A stretch of 64,000 bases of DNA from Anaeromyxobacter dehalogenans 2CP-C (GCF_000013385.1 NC_007760.1:434001-498000), one strand, 5' to 3'. Shown: positions 29,056-38,072, counted from the stretch's first letter. The notes: generated from the letters alone by a model not told the origin. Numbers and translations are program-made.

Positions 29056-29167
29056 TCCGCGCCCGGCGCGCACGGGGCCCCGCGCCGCCGCGGCCCGGCG
29101 CGCACCGCGGGTCCGGCCCCGCACCGGCCCCGTGCGGATCGGCCCGGGGCGAAGTACACATGAGGCC

Positions 29168-31114
29168 ATGTCCGAGCCCCTTCGCCCCGAGGCCTCCCGC
29201 GAGCTGACCGGCACGCCCGCCGCCTTCACGGAGGGTTGCCGCCGCGACATGGACCGCGCCCGCGCCGAGGCCGCCCGGGCGCGCGCGCTCGGGCCGGCGG
29301 GGGGCCTCGCCACGCTGGAGGCGTTCGACGCCGCGTTCGCGGCGCTCTCCGAGGCCGCCTCGCGCGCCAGCCTGGCCCGGAACGTCCACCCGGATCCGGC
29401 GCTGCGCGACGCGGCCGAGGCCGCGGAGCGCGAGGTGGACGCGCTCTCCACCGAGCTGTCGCTCGACCGCGGCCTGTACGACGCGCTGGCGGGGCTGGAC
29501 CCCGCGGGCCTCGACGCCGCCACCCGCCACCTGGTCGAGAAGAGCCTGCGCGACTTCCGCCGGGCCGGCGTGGACCGCGACGACGCCACCCGCGCGCGCG
29601 TGAAGGCGCTCCGCGAGGAGCTGGTGCGGGTCGGGCAGGAGTTCGGGCGCAACATCAAGGACGACGTGCGCCGGCTGGAGGTCGAGCCGGCCGCGCTGGA
29701 CGGGCTCCCCGAGGACTGGCGCCGCGCGCATCCGCCCGGGCCGGACGGGCGGGTGACGCTCACCACCGACAACACCGACTACGTGCCGTTCCTGACGTAC
29801 GCGCGCAGCGCCGCGGCGCGCGAGGCGCTCTGGCGGCTGTACCGGCTGCGCGGCCACCCGCGCAACCTCGAGGTCCTCTCGCGCATGCTGGCGCGGCGCG
29901 CCGACCTGGCGCGGCTGCTCGGCTACCCGAGCTGGGCCGCCTACGTCACCGAGGACAAGATGATCGGCAGCGAGGGCGCGGCGGCCGACTTCATCGAGCG
30001 GATCGCGCGCGCCGCCGAGGCGCGCATGCGGCGCGACCACGCCCAGCTCCTCGAGCGCAAGCGCGAGGAGCGCCCGGACGCCGATCGCGTCGAGCCCTGG
30101 GACTCGGCCTGGCTGCAGGAGCGGGTGAAGGCGGAGCGCTACGGCTTCGACTCGCAGTCGGTCCGGCCCTACTTCGAGTACGCGCGGGTGAAGCAGGGCG
30201 TGCTCGACGTCACCGGGCGGATCTTCGGGATCGCGTACCGCCGCGCGCCGGACGCGCCGGTGTGGCACCCGGAGGTCGAGGCCTGGGACGTGGTGGAGGA
30301 CGGCGCGCTGCTCGGCCGCGTGTACCTCGACATGCACCCGCGCGACGGCAAGTACAAGCACTACGCCCAGTTCACGCTCGCGTCGGGCCAGGCCGGCCGG
30401 CGGCTGCCGGAGGGCGTGCTGGTGTGCAACTTCCCGCGCCCGGCCCCGGGCGCGCCGGCGCTCATGGAGCACGGCGACGTCCGCACGTTCTTCCACGAGT
30501 TCGGCCACCTGCTGCACCACGTGCTCGGCGGCCACACGCGCTGGGCGGGCCAGTCCGGCGTCGCGACCGAGTGGGACTTCGTGGAGGCGCCCTCGCAGAT
30601 GCTGGAGGAGTGGGTGTGGGATCCGGCGGTCCTCGCCACCTTCGCGCGCCACGTCGAGACCGGCGAGCCCATCCCCGCCGAGCTCGTGGCGCGGATGAAG
30701 GCGGCCGACGAGTACGGCAAGGGGCTCATGGTCCGGCAGCAGATGTTCTACGCCGCGACCAGCCTCGAGCTGCACCGGCGCGATCCGGCCGCGCTCGACA
30801 CCACCGCGCTCGTCGCCGAGCTGCAGGAGCGCTACACGCCGTTCCGCCACGTGCCCGGCACCTACTTCCAGGAGTCCTTCGGGCACCTCGACGGGTACAG
30901 CGCCATTTACTATACGTACATGTGGTCGCTCGTGATCGCGAAGGACCTGTTCGGCCCGTTCCGCGAGGCCGGGCTGCTCGACCCGGCCCCGGCGCGCCGC
31001 TACCGCAAGGCGGTGCTCGAGCCCGGCGGCTCCAAGCCCGCGGCCGAGCTGGTGAAGGACTTCCTCGGCCGGCCGCACGCCTTCGACGCGTTCGCCGCCT
31101 GGCTCGAGGCCTGA
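29168..31114 (+). CDS. M3-family oligopeptidase
   Basis: This 648-residue zinc metallopeptidase of the thimet oligopeptidase/oligopeptidase A group has HEFGH at residues 443-447 in TFFHEFGHLLHHVL. The third ligand is probably the Glu in ATEWDFVEAPSQMLEEW. No signal peptide is present, so it should act in the cytoplasm, clearing short peptides. ATG 29168 gives a normal N-terminus. The MSEPLRPEAS start is separated from gpsA by 112 nt. Confidence 0.92.
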   Translation: MSEPLRPEASRELTGTPAAFTEGCRRDMDRARAEAARARALGPAGGLATLEAFDAAFAALSEAASRASLARNVHPDPALRDAAEAAEREVDALSTELSLDRGLYDALAGLDPAGLDAATRHLVEKSLRDFRRAGVDRDDATRARVKALREELVRVGQEFGRNIKDDVRRLEVEPAALDGLPEDWRRAHPPGPDGRVTLTTDNTDYVPFLTYARSAAAREALWRLYRLRGHPRNLEVLSRMLARRADLARLLGYPSWAAYVTEDKMIGSEGAAADFIERIARAAEARMRRDHAQLLERKREERPDADRVEPWDSAWLQERVKAERYGFDSQSVRPYFEYARVKQGVLDVTGRIFGIAYRRAPDAPVWHPEVEAWDVVEDGALLGRVYLDMHPRDGKYKHYAQFTLASGQAGRRLPEGVLVCNFPRPAPGAPALMEHGDVRTFFHEFGHLLHHVLGGHTRWAGQSGVATEWDFVEAPSQMLEEWVWDPAVLATFARHVETGEPIPAELVARMKAADEYGKGLMVRQQMFYAATSLELHRRDPAALDTTALVAELQERYTPFRHVPGTYFQESFGHLDGYSAIYYTYMWSLVIAKDLFGPFREAGLLDPAPARRYRKAVLEPGGSKPAAELVKDFLGRPHAFDAFAAWLEA

Positions 31115-31188
31115 TCGCCCGCCGGCGCCGGGGTCGCCCGGCCCCGGTGGCCTCGATCGCGGCATGGCGGGCCGGCGCAGCCCCGCCT

Positions 31189-32142
31189 ATGTCCCATCGG
31201 ATGAGCGAGCCCGCCCTCGAGACCCGCGTCGTCCGGACCGCCGTGCCGCCCGAGGGCGAGGCGGTGCGCACCGAGGTCCCCCGCCGGCGCATCAAGGACC
31301 TGGAGGTGATGGTCGCCGACGTCATCCAGGAGACCCCCGACACCACCACGCTCGTGCTCTTCACCGGCAACGACCGGCTCGACTACCTGGCCGGCCACTT
31401 CCTCACCATCGACCCGCGCCAGTTCCCGGCGCTCGAGCGGTGGGTGGCCTACCTGGAGGACCTGAAGGGCAAGCGCGAGGCGCCGCGCGCCTACTCGCTC
31501 GCGTCCGCGCCGCACGAGCGCTACCTCGCCATCACGGTGAAGGAGGAGACGTACCAGAGCGGGCGCACGCGCTACCCGCCGCTCCTCTCGCCGATGCTGG
31601 TGCGGCGCACGCCGCGCGGCAGCCGCTTCGTCATCACCGGCTTCACCGGCCCGTACGTGCTGCCCCCGCGCGTCGAGGAGAAGACCGACCACCTCGTGCA
31701 CGTGGTGGCCGGCTCCGGCTCGGTGCCCAACTGGTCGATCCTGAAGCACGCGCTGCGCGAGCACCCGCGCCTGCGCCACACGTTCGTGTACTCGAACCGG
31801 ACCTGGGACGACGTCATCTACCGCGAGGGCCTGCGCCAGCTCGAGGCCGAGCACCCCGACCGGCTGCGCGTGGTGCACACGCTCACCCGCGAGCCGGAGC
31901 CGGAGCGCCACGGGCCCGGGGTGCGGCGCGGCCGCATCTCGGCGGAGCTGCTCCGCGAGCTCGTCCCGGATCCGCGCGCGGCCCTGTACTACGCCTGCGG
32001 CCCCGCGGTCGGGCCCATCGAGCGCGCCGCCGCGAAGGAGCGCGGCGAGACCCCCGCCCCCCGGTTCCTGGAGGCCGCGCTGGGCGCGCTGGACGAGCTC
32101 GGCGTGCCGCGCGACCGCGTCAAGCGCGAGTCCTACGGGTAG
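31189..32142 (+). CDS. Ferredoxin-NADP reductase-like flavoprotein
   Basis: This 317-residue protein has an FAD domain of the ferredoxin reductase superfamily (RAYSLASAPHERYLAITVK) and a pyridine-nucleotide domain (VVAGSGSVPNWSILK, YYACGPAV near the end). No Cys-x4-Cys-x2-Cys [2Fe-2S] plant-type domain is seen, so it needs an external electron acceptor. ATG 31189 is given; ATG 31201 is an alternative. It stands alone between the peptidase and ABC genes, so its redox partner is unknown. Confidence 0.8.
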   Translation: MSHRMSEPALETRVVRTAVPPEGEAVRTEVPRRRIKDLEVMVADVIQETPDTTTLVLFTGNDRLDYLAGHFLTIDPRQFPALERWVAYLEDLKGKREAPRAYSLASAPHERYLAITVKEETYQSGRTRYPPLLSPMLVRRTPRGSRFVITGFTGPYVLPPRVEEKTDHLVHVVAGSGSVPNWSILKHALREHPRLRHTFVYSNRTWDDVIYREGLRQLEAEHPDRLRVVHTLTREPEPERHGPGVRRGRISAELLRELVPDPRAALYYACGPAVGPIERAAAKERGETPAPRFLEAALGALDELGVPRDRVKRESYG

Positions 32143-32200
32143 CGCCCCCGCGCCATTCCGTGGCGCCCGGGCGCGCGGCGATCTACCTTTCCGCCCGCCC

Positions 32201-32998
32201 GTGCCCCGGACCCTGCGCGCCATCCCCACGCTCCTCAAGGTCGGCTTCGCCGAGGCGGTCGCGTACCGCGCGGAGATGGTGGTGTGGCTGCTCTCCACCA
32301 ACATGCCGCTCGTCATGCTGGCGCTGTGGACCGCGGTGGCCCGCGACGCGCCGGTGGGGCGGTTCGGCCAGCGCGACTTCGTCGCCTACTACCTCGCCAC
32401 GCTGGTGGTGCGGCTGCTCACCGGCGCCTGGGTGATCTGGGAGCTGAACTACGAGATCCGCCAGGGCACGCTCGCGTTCCGGCTGCTCCGGCCGGTCCAC
32501 CCGCTGCTCGCCTACGCGGCGGAGAACCTGTCCGCGCTCCCGGTGCGCATGCTGGTGTCGCTGCCCATCGCGCTCGGCGCGCTGCTGGTGGTCGGCCGCG
32601 ACCGGCTCACGGGCGACCCGCTGCTCCTCGCGCTCTTCCCGGTCACGGTGCTGGGCGCCTGGCTCATCACCTTCCTCGCGATGGCGATCATCGGCGCCCT
32701 GGCGTTCTGGATCGACCAGGCCGGCTCGCTGTTCGAGATCTGGCTGGGCCTGTTCGGCGTGTTCTCCGGGTACCTCGTGCCGCTCGAGCTGTTCCCGCAC
32801 TGGGTGGCGACCGCGGCGCGGTTCCTGCCGTTCCGGTACATGCTGGCGTTCCCGGTGGAGATGATCATCGGGATGACCCCGCGCCCGGTCGCGCTCGCCG
32901 AGCTCGCCGTCCAGTGGACGTTCGTGGTCGCGCTGGCGCTGGGCGCGCGGGGCGCCTGGGCGCTCGGGCTGCGCCGCTTCGCGGCGTTCGGAGGGTAG
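32201..32998 (+). CDS. ABC-2-type transporter permease (DUF990-like), first subunit
   Basis: This 265-residue protein has six predicted membrane segments and the DUF990-like start KVGFAEAVAYRAEMVVWLLS, then VIWELNYEIRQGTLAFRLLRP. The second permease follows after 4 nt, and the likely ATPase (37068-38072) is 3.3 kb away on the other strand. It is an exporter of unknown substrate. GTG start at 32201. Confidence 0.85.
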   Translation: MPRTLRAIPTLLKVGFAEAVAYRAEMVVWLLSTNMPLVMLALWTAVARDAPVGRFGQRDFVAYYLATLVVRLLTGAWVIWELNYEIRQGTLAFRLLRPVHPLLAYAAENLSALPVRMLVSLPIALGALLVVGRDRLTGDPLLLALFPVTVLGAWLITFLAMAIIGALAFWIDQAGSLFEIWLGLFGVFSGYLVPLELFPHWVATAARFLPFRYMLAFPVEMIIGMTPRPVALAELAVQWTFVVALALGARGAWALGLRRFAAFGG

Positions 32999-33002
32999 GG
33001 GC

Positions 33003-33791
33003 GTGGGACGCTACCTCCGCCTGCTCGCGGTGCAGTTCCGCGCCTCCGCCGCGGTGGCCATGCAGTACCGCGTCGAGTTCCTGGTGGAGGGCGCGCTGGC
33101 GCTCTTCTGGACCGGCTGGTCGCTCGTGCCGCTGCTGGTGGTCTACGGCAGCCGCGAGGCGGTGGCGGGCTGGAGCTTCGACGAGGCGCTGGTGGTGATG
33201 GGCTGGTTCACGCTCATGAAGGGCGTGCTCGAGGGCGCGGTCAACCCGTCGCTCACCACCGTGGTCGAGCACATCCGCAAGGGCACGCTCGACTTCGTCC
33301 TGCTGAAGCCCGCCGACGCGCAGTTCCTCGTGTCCACGGCCAAGTTCGAGCCCTGGCGGATCATCGACGTGCTCGGCGGCCTCGTCATCTTCGCGGTGGC
33401 GTTCCACCGCATGGGCCGGCTGCCGGAGGCGGGCGGCGTCCTCGCGGCCTGCCTGCTGTTCGCGGCCGCCACCGTGATCCTGTACTCGCTCTGGATCATC
33501 GTGGTCGCCGCCGCGTTCTTCGTGGTGAAGGTGGACAACCTCTCGTTCCTGTTCGTGTCCATCTACGACGCCGCGCGCTGGCCGGCGTCGGTGTTCCGCG
33601 GCGCGCTCCGGGTGATCTTCACGTTCGTGGTCCCGCTCGCCGTCATGACGACCTTCCCGGCCGAGGCGCTGCTCGGGCGGCTGGCGCCGCCCCGGGCGCT
33701 GCTCATCGCCGCCGGCGCGGTGGCGTTCGCGGGGCTGGCCCGGGCGGTGTGGCTGCGGTCCATCTCCCGCTACACCTCCGCGTCGTCTTAG
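33003..33791 (+). CDS. ABC-2-type transporter permease (DUF990-like), second subunit
   Basis: This 262-residue protein has six membrane segments and is a paralogue of the preceding gene: AVAMQYRVEFLVEGALALFW and TVVEHIRKGTLDFVLLKPAD align with the first subunit's AYRAEMVVWL and EIRQGTLAFRLLRP. Together they would form a heterodimeric channel. GTG start at 33003 after GAGGGTAGGGGC. A hairpin with a TGC loop begins at its stop codon and opens the repeat region. Confidence 0.85.
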   Translation: MGRYLRLLAVQFRASAAVAMQYRVEFLVEGALALFWTGWSLVPLLVVYGSREAVAGWSFDEALVVMGWFTLMKGVLEGAVNPSLTTVVEHIRKGTLDFVLLKPADAQFLVSTAKFEPWRIIDVLGGLVIFAVAFHRMGRLPEAGGVLAACLLFAAATVILYSLWIIVVAAAFFVVKVDNLSFLFVSIYDAARWPASVFRGALRVIFTFVVPLAVMTTFPAEALLGRLAPPRALLIAAGAVAFAGLARAVWLRSISRYTSASS

Positions 33792-34020
33792 CGAGGGCTG
33801 CGCCCTCGCCCCGCCGCCCTGAGCTTGCCGAAGGGCGTCGGGGGCCCACTCCTGCTGCGCGGGGCCCGTGACCTCGCGCGCCCGCATGCGCGGGCACGCG
33901 CGAGGTCGATGTTCTGACGGGGCTGCGCCCCGCCCCACGGAGCGGAGCTCCGCGGGGCCCCACCCTGCTGCGCGGGGCCCGTGACCTCGCGCGCCCGCAT
34001 GCGCGGGCACGCGCGAGGTC
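33791..34020. repeat. Intergenic hairpin-rich repeat array
   Basis: There is no gene in this stretch. It contains a stop-adjacent hairpin GCGAGGGC-TGC-GCCCTCGC (33791-33809), then CCCTGAGCTTGCCGAAGGG. Two 67-bp direct repeats follow at 33841-33907 and 33954-34020 (period 113 bp, three mismatches). Each ends in an 11-bp-arm palindrome (GACCTCGCGCG and CGCGCGAGGTC) with a smaller inner hairpin. Between them is a module (33915-33960) shared with 48094-48140. No transposase or target duplication is visible. Confidence 0.85.
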
Positions 34021-34112
34021 CCCGCGGGCGCCGCTACGCGGCGCAGGTCGTCCGGCCCAACCACACATCCGGCGTGCCGCCGGGACCGCGGTTCGACTAC
34101 ATTCCGGCCGGC

Positions 34113-35030
34113 ATGCTCCGCCTGACCTTCCTCGGCACCTCCGCCGCCCAGCCCACCATCCGGCGCAACCTCACCGGCCACGCGGTGCGGCGGGAGCGCG
34201 AGCTGTTCCTGGTGGACTGCGGCGAGGGCACCCAGCGCCAGCTCATCCAGTTCGGCGCCGGGTTCGACGTGGCGGCCATCTTCTTCACCCACTTCCACGC
34301 CGACCACTACCTCGGCGCCATCGGCTTCCTGCGGACGCTCTCGATGCAGAACCGCGCCGAGCCGCTCGACCTGTACGGCCCGCGCCCGGCGAAGCGGCTG
34401 CTCGAGACCATGCTGTTCACCGGCGCGGAGCGCTTCAGCTACGAGGTCCGCATCCACGAGGTGCGCGCGGGCGAGGCGGTGCGGCGCGACGGCTGCGCCA
34501 TGGTCCCGTTCCCCACCGAGCACCGCACCCCGTCGCTCGGCTGGGCGCTGCGCGAGGACGCGCGCCCGGGCCGCTTCCACCCGGAGAAGGCCGCGGCGCT
34601 GGGCGTCCCGAAGGGCCCGCTGTTCGGCGCGCTCCAGCGCGGCGAGGCGGTGACGCTCCCCGACGGCCGGGCGGTGCGGCCCGAGGAGGTGGTCGAGCCG
34701 CCGCGGCGGGGCCGGGCGCTGGTCATCACCGGCGACACGCGGCCGTGCGCGGCCACCGTGGAGGCGGCGCGCGGCGCGGACGTGCTGGTCCACGACTGCA
34801 CGTTCGGCGACGGCGAGGTGGAGCGGGCCGAGGAGACGCTCCACTCCACCGCCCGCGGCGCGGCGCAGGTGGCGCGCGAGGCGGGCGTGGGGCGGCTGGT
34901 GCTCACGCACCTCTCCACCCGGTACGATCGCGCCTGGGAGCCGCTGGTGCAGCAGGCGCGGGAGGCCTGGCAGGGCCCGCTCGACGTGGCGCACGACGGC
35001 ATGGTGCTCGAGATCCCGCTGCCCGAGTGA
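34113..35030 (+). CDS. rnz: Ribonuclease Z
   Basis: This 305-residue metallo-beta-lactamase-fold nuclease trims tRNA 3' ends. It shows LTFLGTSAAQPT, VDCGEGTQRQL, the zinc motif HFHADH at residues 60-65, and downstream ligands in FPTEHRTPSLGW, ITGDTRPC and VLTHLSTRY. ATG 34113 is placed by homology. It begins about 90 nt after the repeat array. Confidence 0.94.
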   Translation: MLRLTFLGTSAAQPTIRRNLTGHAVRRERELFLVDCGEGTQRQLIQFGAGFDVAAIFFTHFHADHYLGAIGFLRTLSMQNRAEPLDLYGPRPAKRLLETMLFTGAERFSYEVRIHEVRAGEAVRRDGCAMVPFPTEHRTPSLGWALREDARPGRFHPEKAAALGVPKGPLFGALQRGEAVTLPDGRAVRPEEVVEPPRRGRALVITGDTRPCAATVEAARGADVLVHDCTFGDGEVERAEETLHSTARGAAQVAREAGVGRLVLTHLSTRYDRAWEPLVQQAREAWQGPLDVAHDGMVLEIPLPE

Positions 35031-35121
35031 CGGCGCGCGGCCTCGCCCTGCCTCGCCCATACGCGGGGCCATCGGCATGGCCTGCGCTGGACTGCGCGGA
35101 GCTCGCCATTAGGTTCCGCGC

Positions 35122-35826
35122 ATGATCACCGTCCGCAAGACCGAGGCCCGGGGCCACTTCGACCACGGCTGGCTCGACACCCGCCACACCTTCTCGTTCG
35201 CCGACTACCACGACGAGGCGCACATGGGCTTCCGCGCCCTACGCGTCGTCAACGAGGACCGCGTCAAGCCCGGCGAGGGGTTCGGCACGCACGGCCACCG
35301 CGACATGGAGATCCTCTCCTACGTGCTCGGCGGCACGCTCGCGCACCGCGACTCCACCGGCGGCGGCGGGCGGCTGCGGCCGGGCGAGGTGCAGCGCATG
35401 AGCGCGGGCACCGGCGTCATGCACTCCGAGTACAACGGCTCGGATCGCGAGGAGGTCCACTTCCTCCAGATCTGGCTCATCCCCGATCGCCAGGGCCTGA
35501 AGCCGTCCTACGAGCAGCGGGAGTACCCGGAGGCCGAGCGGCGCGGGAAGCTGCGCCTCGTCGCGGCGCCCGACGGCGCCGGCGGCGCGACCACGCTCCA
35601 CGCGGACGCGCGGGTGTACGCCACGCTGCTCGCGGCCGGCGAGCGCGTCGCGCTCCCGCTCGCGCCGGGCCGGCACGCCTGGGTGCAGGTGGCGCGCGGC
35701 GAGGCGACCGTGAACGGCGAGCGGCTCCGCGCCGGCGACGGCGCGGCGCTGTCCGGCGAGGCGGAGGTCGCGCTCGCCGGGGCCGGGGAGGGCACCGCCG
35801 AGGTCCTCGTGTTCGACCTCGCCTGA
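35122..35826 (+). CDS. Pirin-family protein
   Basis: This 234-residue bicupin has HTFSFADYHDEAHMGFRALR and the metal-binding cluster GTHGHRDMEILSYVLGG with RMSAGTGVMHSEYN, as in YhhW-type pirins that bind Fe(II) and can cleave quercetin in vitro. The physiological substrate is unknown. The second cupin (about 140-230) lacks obvious metal ligands. Confidence 0.9.
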   Translation: MITVRKTEARGHFDHGWLDTRHTFSFADYHDEAHMGFRALRVVNEDRVKPGEGFGTHGHRDMEILSYVLGGTLAHRDSTGGGGRLRPGEVQRMSAGTGVMHSEYNGSDREEVHFLQIWLIPDRQGLKPSYEQREYPEAERRGKLRLVAAPDGAGGATTLHADARVYATLLAAGERVALPLAPGRHAWVQVARGEATVNGERLRAGDGAALSGEAEVALAGAGEGTAEVLVFDLA

Positions 35827-35872
35827 ACGCCCGCTGTTCCGCCGGCGCGCGGGTTGGTCTAGAACCACGGGC

Positions 35873-37063
35873 GTGCCGCCGAACACGCCCGCCGACGACC
35901 TCGCGCGCTGGGTCCCCCGCCTGCTCGCCACCTGGCGCGCGGCGCGCAAGGGCCCGCCGCGCCGCGGACCCCGCCCCCCGCCCGACGCGCTCCTGCCCGA
36001 GGAGCTGCGCGAGGTGGGGGCGGCGGTGGCCCGGCTCTCCCGCGGCCTCACCCGCGACCGGGAGCTGGCCGGCGCCCGCTACATGGACGAGGAGCGGCTG
36101 CTCGGCGCCTACCTGCTGTTCTACTGGCCGGTCTCGTACCTCCAGGCCCGCGGGATCCTCTCGGAGCTGCCGCGGCGCCCCCGCGCCGTCCTCGACCTGG
36201 GCAGCGGCCCCGGCCCCATGGCGTTCGCCGCGCTCGACGCCGGCGCCGCGGAGGTGACCGCCGCCGACCGCTCCGCCCGCGCGCTCGCCGCCGCGCGCGA
36301 GCTGGCCCGCCACGCCGGCGAGCCGCTCGCCACCCGCGAGTGGAACCCGGCCCGCGCCGGCCTCGCCGCGCTCGCCGGCGATCGCCGCTTCGACCTCGTC
36401 TCGATGGGCCACGTCCTCAACGAGCTGTGGAAGGGCCAGGACGAGGACCGGCGCCGCGCCGGGCTGCTCGAGGAGGCGCTCGGGCTGGTGGCGCCGGGCG
36501 GCTCGCTGCTGGTGGTCGAGCCGGCGCTCCGCGACACCTCGCGGGCGCTGCTGCGCGTGCGCGATCTCCTGGTCGAGCGCGGCGCCGCGATCCGCGCGCC
36601 CTGCCTGTTCCGCGGCCCGTGCCCGGCGCTGCTGCGCGAGACCGACTGGTGCCACGCCGAGCGGCCGGTGGACCCGCCGCCGCTCGTGGCGCAGATCGCG
36701 AAGGCGGCCGGGCTGCGCCGGGAGGCGGTGAAGATGAGCTACCTCCTCGTCGCGGCGCCCGGCGAGGCCTGGCAGGCGCCGCCCGCCGGCAGGGTGTTCC
36801 GCATCGTCTCCGAGCCGCTGCCCTCGAAGGGCCGCCTGCGCTACATGGGCTGCGGCCCCGAGGGCCGGATGGGCCTCAGCCTGCAGGAGAAGCACGTGCG
36901 GCCCGGGAACCGCGCCTTCGAGCGGCTCCTGCGCGGCGACGTGGTGGAGGTGACCGGGGCCGAGCCGCGCGGGGACGGGCTGGCGCTGGGCGAGGCCTCC
37001 ACCGTGAAGGTGCTCGCGCCGGCCGGGCGGCCGGTGCCGCCGCCGCGCGACGAGGAGCGCTGA
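35873..37063 (+). CDS. Rsm22/METTL17-like methyltransferase-fold protein with candidate Fe-S cysteines
   Basis: This 396-residue SAM-methyltransferase-fold protein has VLDLGSGPGPMAFAALDAG and SMGHVLNELWKG, as in the Rsm22 family of small-ribosomal-subunit factors. Four cysteines, Cys244-x5-Cys250-x9-Cys260 and Cys327 (MGCGPEG), resemble the [4Fe-4S] ligands reported for mitochondrial METTL17. The C-terminus (about 285-390) is beta-rich. GTG start at 35873. It is convergent with the ABC ATPase gene, 4 nt apart. rRNA methylation itself is not shown by sequence. Confidence 0.75.
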   Translation: MPPNTPADDLARWVPRLLATWRAARKGPPRRGPRPPPDALLPEELREVGAAVARLSRGLTRDRELAGARYMDEERLLGAYLLFYWPVSYLQARGILSELPRRPRAVLDLGSGPGPMAFAALDAGAAEVTAADRSARALAAARELARHAGEPLATREWNPARAGLAALAGDRRFDLVSMGHVLNELWKGQDEDRRRAGLLEEALGLVAPGGSLLVVEPALRDTSRALLRVRDLLVERGAAIRAPCLFRGPCPALLRETDWCHAERPVDPPPLVAQIAKAAGLRREAVKMSYLLVAAPGEAWQAPPAGRVFRIVSEPLPSKGRLRYMGCGPEGRMGLSLQEKHVRPGNRAFERLLRGDVVEVTGAEPRGDGLALGEASTVKVLAPAGRPVPPPRDEER

Positions 37064-37067
37064 GGTC

Positions 37068-38072
37068 CTACTTCGCCGGCTCCGCCGCCAGCCGCGAGGC
37101 GCGGAACAGCTCCGAGAAGACCTCCTCGAGCGGCGGATCCTCCACGGTGAGGTCGGTCACCGGCATGGCCGCGAGCACCCGGGCCACCACCGCCGAGACC
37201 TCCTCCGCCGCCACCTGCAGCGTGGCGCTGCCGGGCTCCGCCGACACCACCTGGCCGAAGCGCGCCAGCTCCCCGCCCGACGGCGCCGCGCCGTTGCCGC
37301 TCGCGAGCCGCAGCACGATCCGCTTGTCCGGGCGGACCCGGTGCGCGAGCGCCCGCAGGTCGCCGTCGTAGATCAGCCGGCCGTGGTCGATGACCACCAC
37401 GCGCGGGCAGAGCTGCAGCACGTCCTCCATGTAGTGGCTGGTCAGGATCACCGAGGCGCCGTAGCGCTCGTTGTACGCCTTCACGAACTGGCGCACGGTG
37501 GCCTGCATGGAGACGTCGAGCCCGATGGTGGGCTCGTCGAGGAACAGCACCCGGGGCCGGTGCAGGAGCGCCGCCGCGAGCTCGCACTTCATCCGCTCGC
37601 CCAGCGAGAGCTGGCGGGTCGGCTTCTGCACGAGTGGCCCGAGCTCGAGCAGCTCGGTCAGCTCCGCCACCGTCTCCTGGAACTGCGCCCGCGGGATGTC
37701 GTAGACGGCGCGGTTCAGCTCGAACGTCTCGGCCGGTGGCAGGTCCCAGATCAGCTGCTGCTTCTGGCCCATCACCAGGGTGATGGCCTTCAGGAACGCC
37801 GGCTCGCGGCGGCGCGGGACGTGCCCGCCCACCGTGACCTCGCCGGCGGTGGGGTGCAGCAGCCCGGAGAGCATCTTCAGTGTGGTGGTCTTGCCGGCCC
37901 CGTTCGGCCCCAGGAAGCCCACCCGCTCGCCTTCACCCACCGAGAAGTCGATGCCGTCCACCGCGCGCACCGTCTCGTAGGTGCGGTGGAACAGCGCGCG
38001 CACCGCGGCGGCCAGGCCGGGCGGGCGCCGGGCGACGCGGTAGTGCTTGGCGAGGGCGTGGACCTGGATCAC
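37068..38072 (-). CDS. ABC transporter ATP-binding protein
   Basis: This 334-residue ATPase has Walker A GPNGAGKTTTLKML, the signature LSLGERMKCELAAALL and Walker B VLFLDEPTIGLD. MGQKQQLIWDLPPAETFELN is typical of ATPases paired with DUF990 permeases. A C-terminal accessory domain of about 90 residues follows. The only matching permeases here are at 32201-33791 on the other strand, so they are its probable partners. GTG start at 38072. Confidence 0.88.
   Translation of the reverse strand: MIQVHALAKHYRVARRPPGLAAAVRALFHRTYETVRAVDGIDFSVGEGERVGFLGPNGAGKTTTLKMLSGLLHPTAGEVTVGGHVPRRREPAFLKAITLVMGQKQQLIWDLPPAETFELNRAVYDIPRAQFQETVAELTELLELGPLVQKPTRQLSLGERMKCELAAALLHRPRVLFLDEPTIGLDVSMQATVRQFVKAYNERYGASVILTSHYMEDVLQLCPRVVVIDHGRLIYDGDLRALAHRVRPDKRIVLRLASGNGAAPSGGELARFGQVVSAEPGSATLQVAAEEVSAVVARVLAAMPVTDLTVEDPPLEEVFSELFRASRLAAEPAK

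Noticed and set aside
33791-34020. Insertion sequence
   Set aside because: No transposase frame, no terminal inverted repeats enclosing a gene, and no visible target duplication.
34085-34112. tRNA T-arm-like GGTTCGACTAC
   Set aside because: Flanks do not fold into acceptor, D or anticodon arms. It is the leader of rnz.
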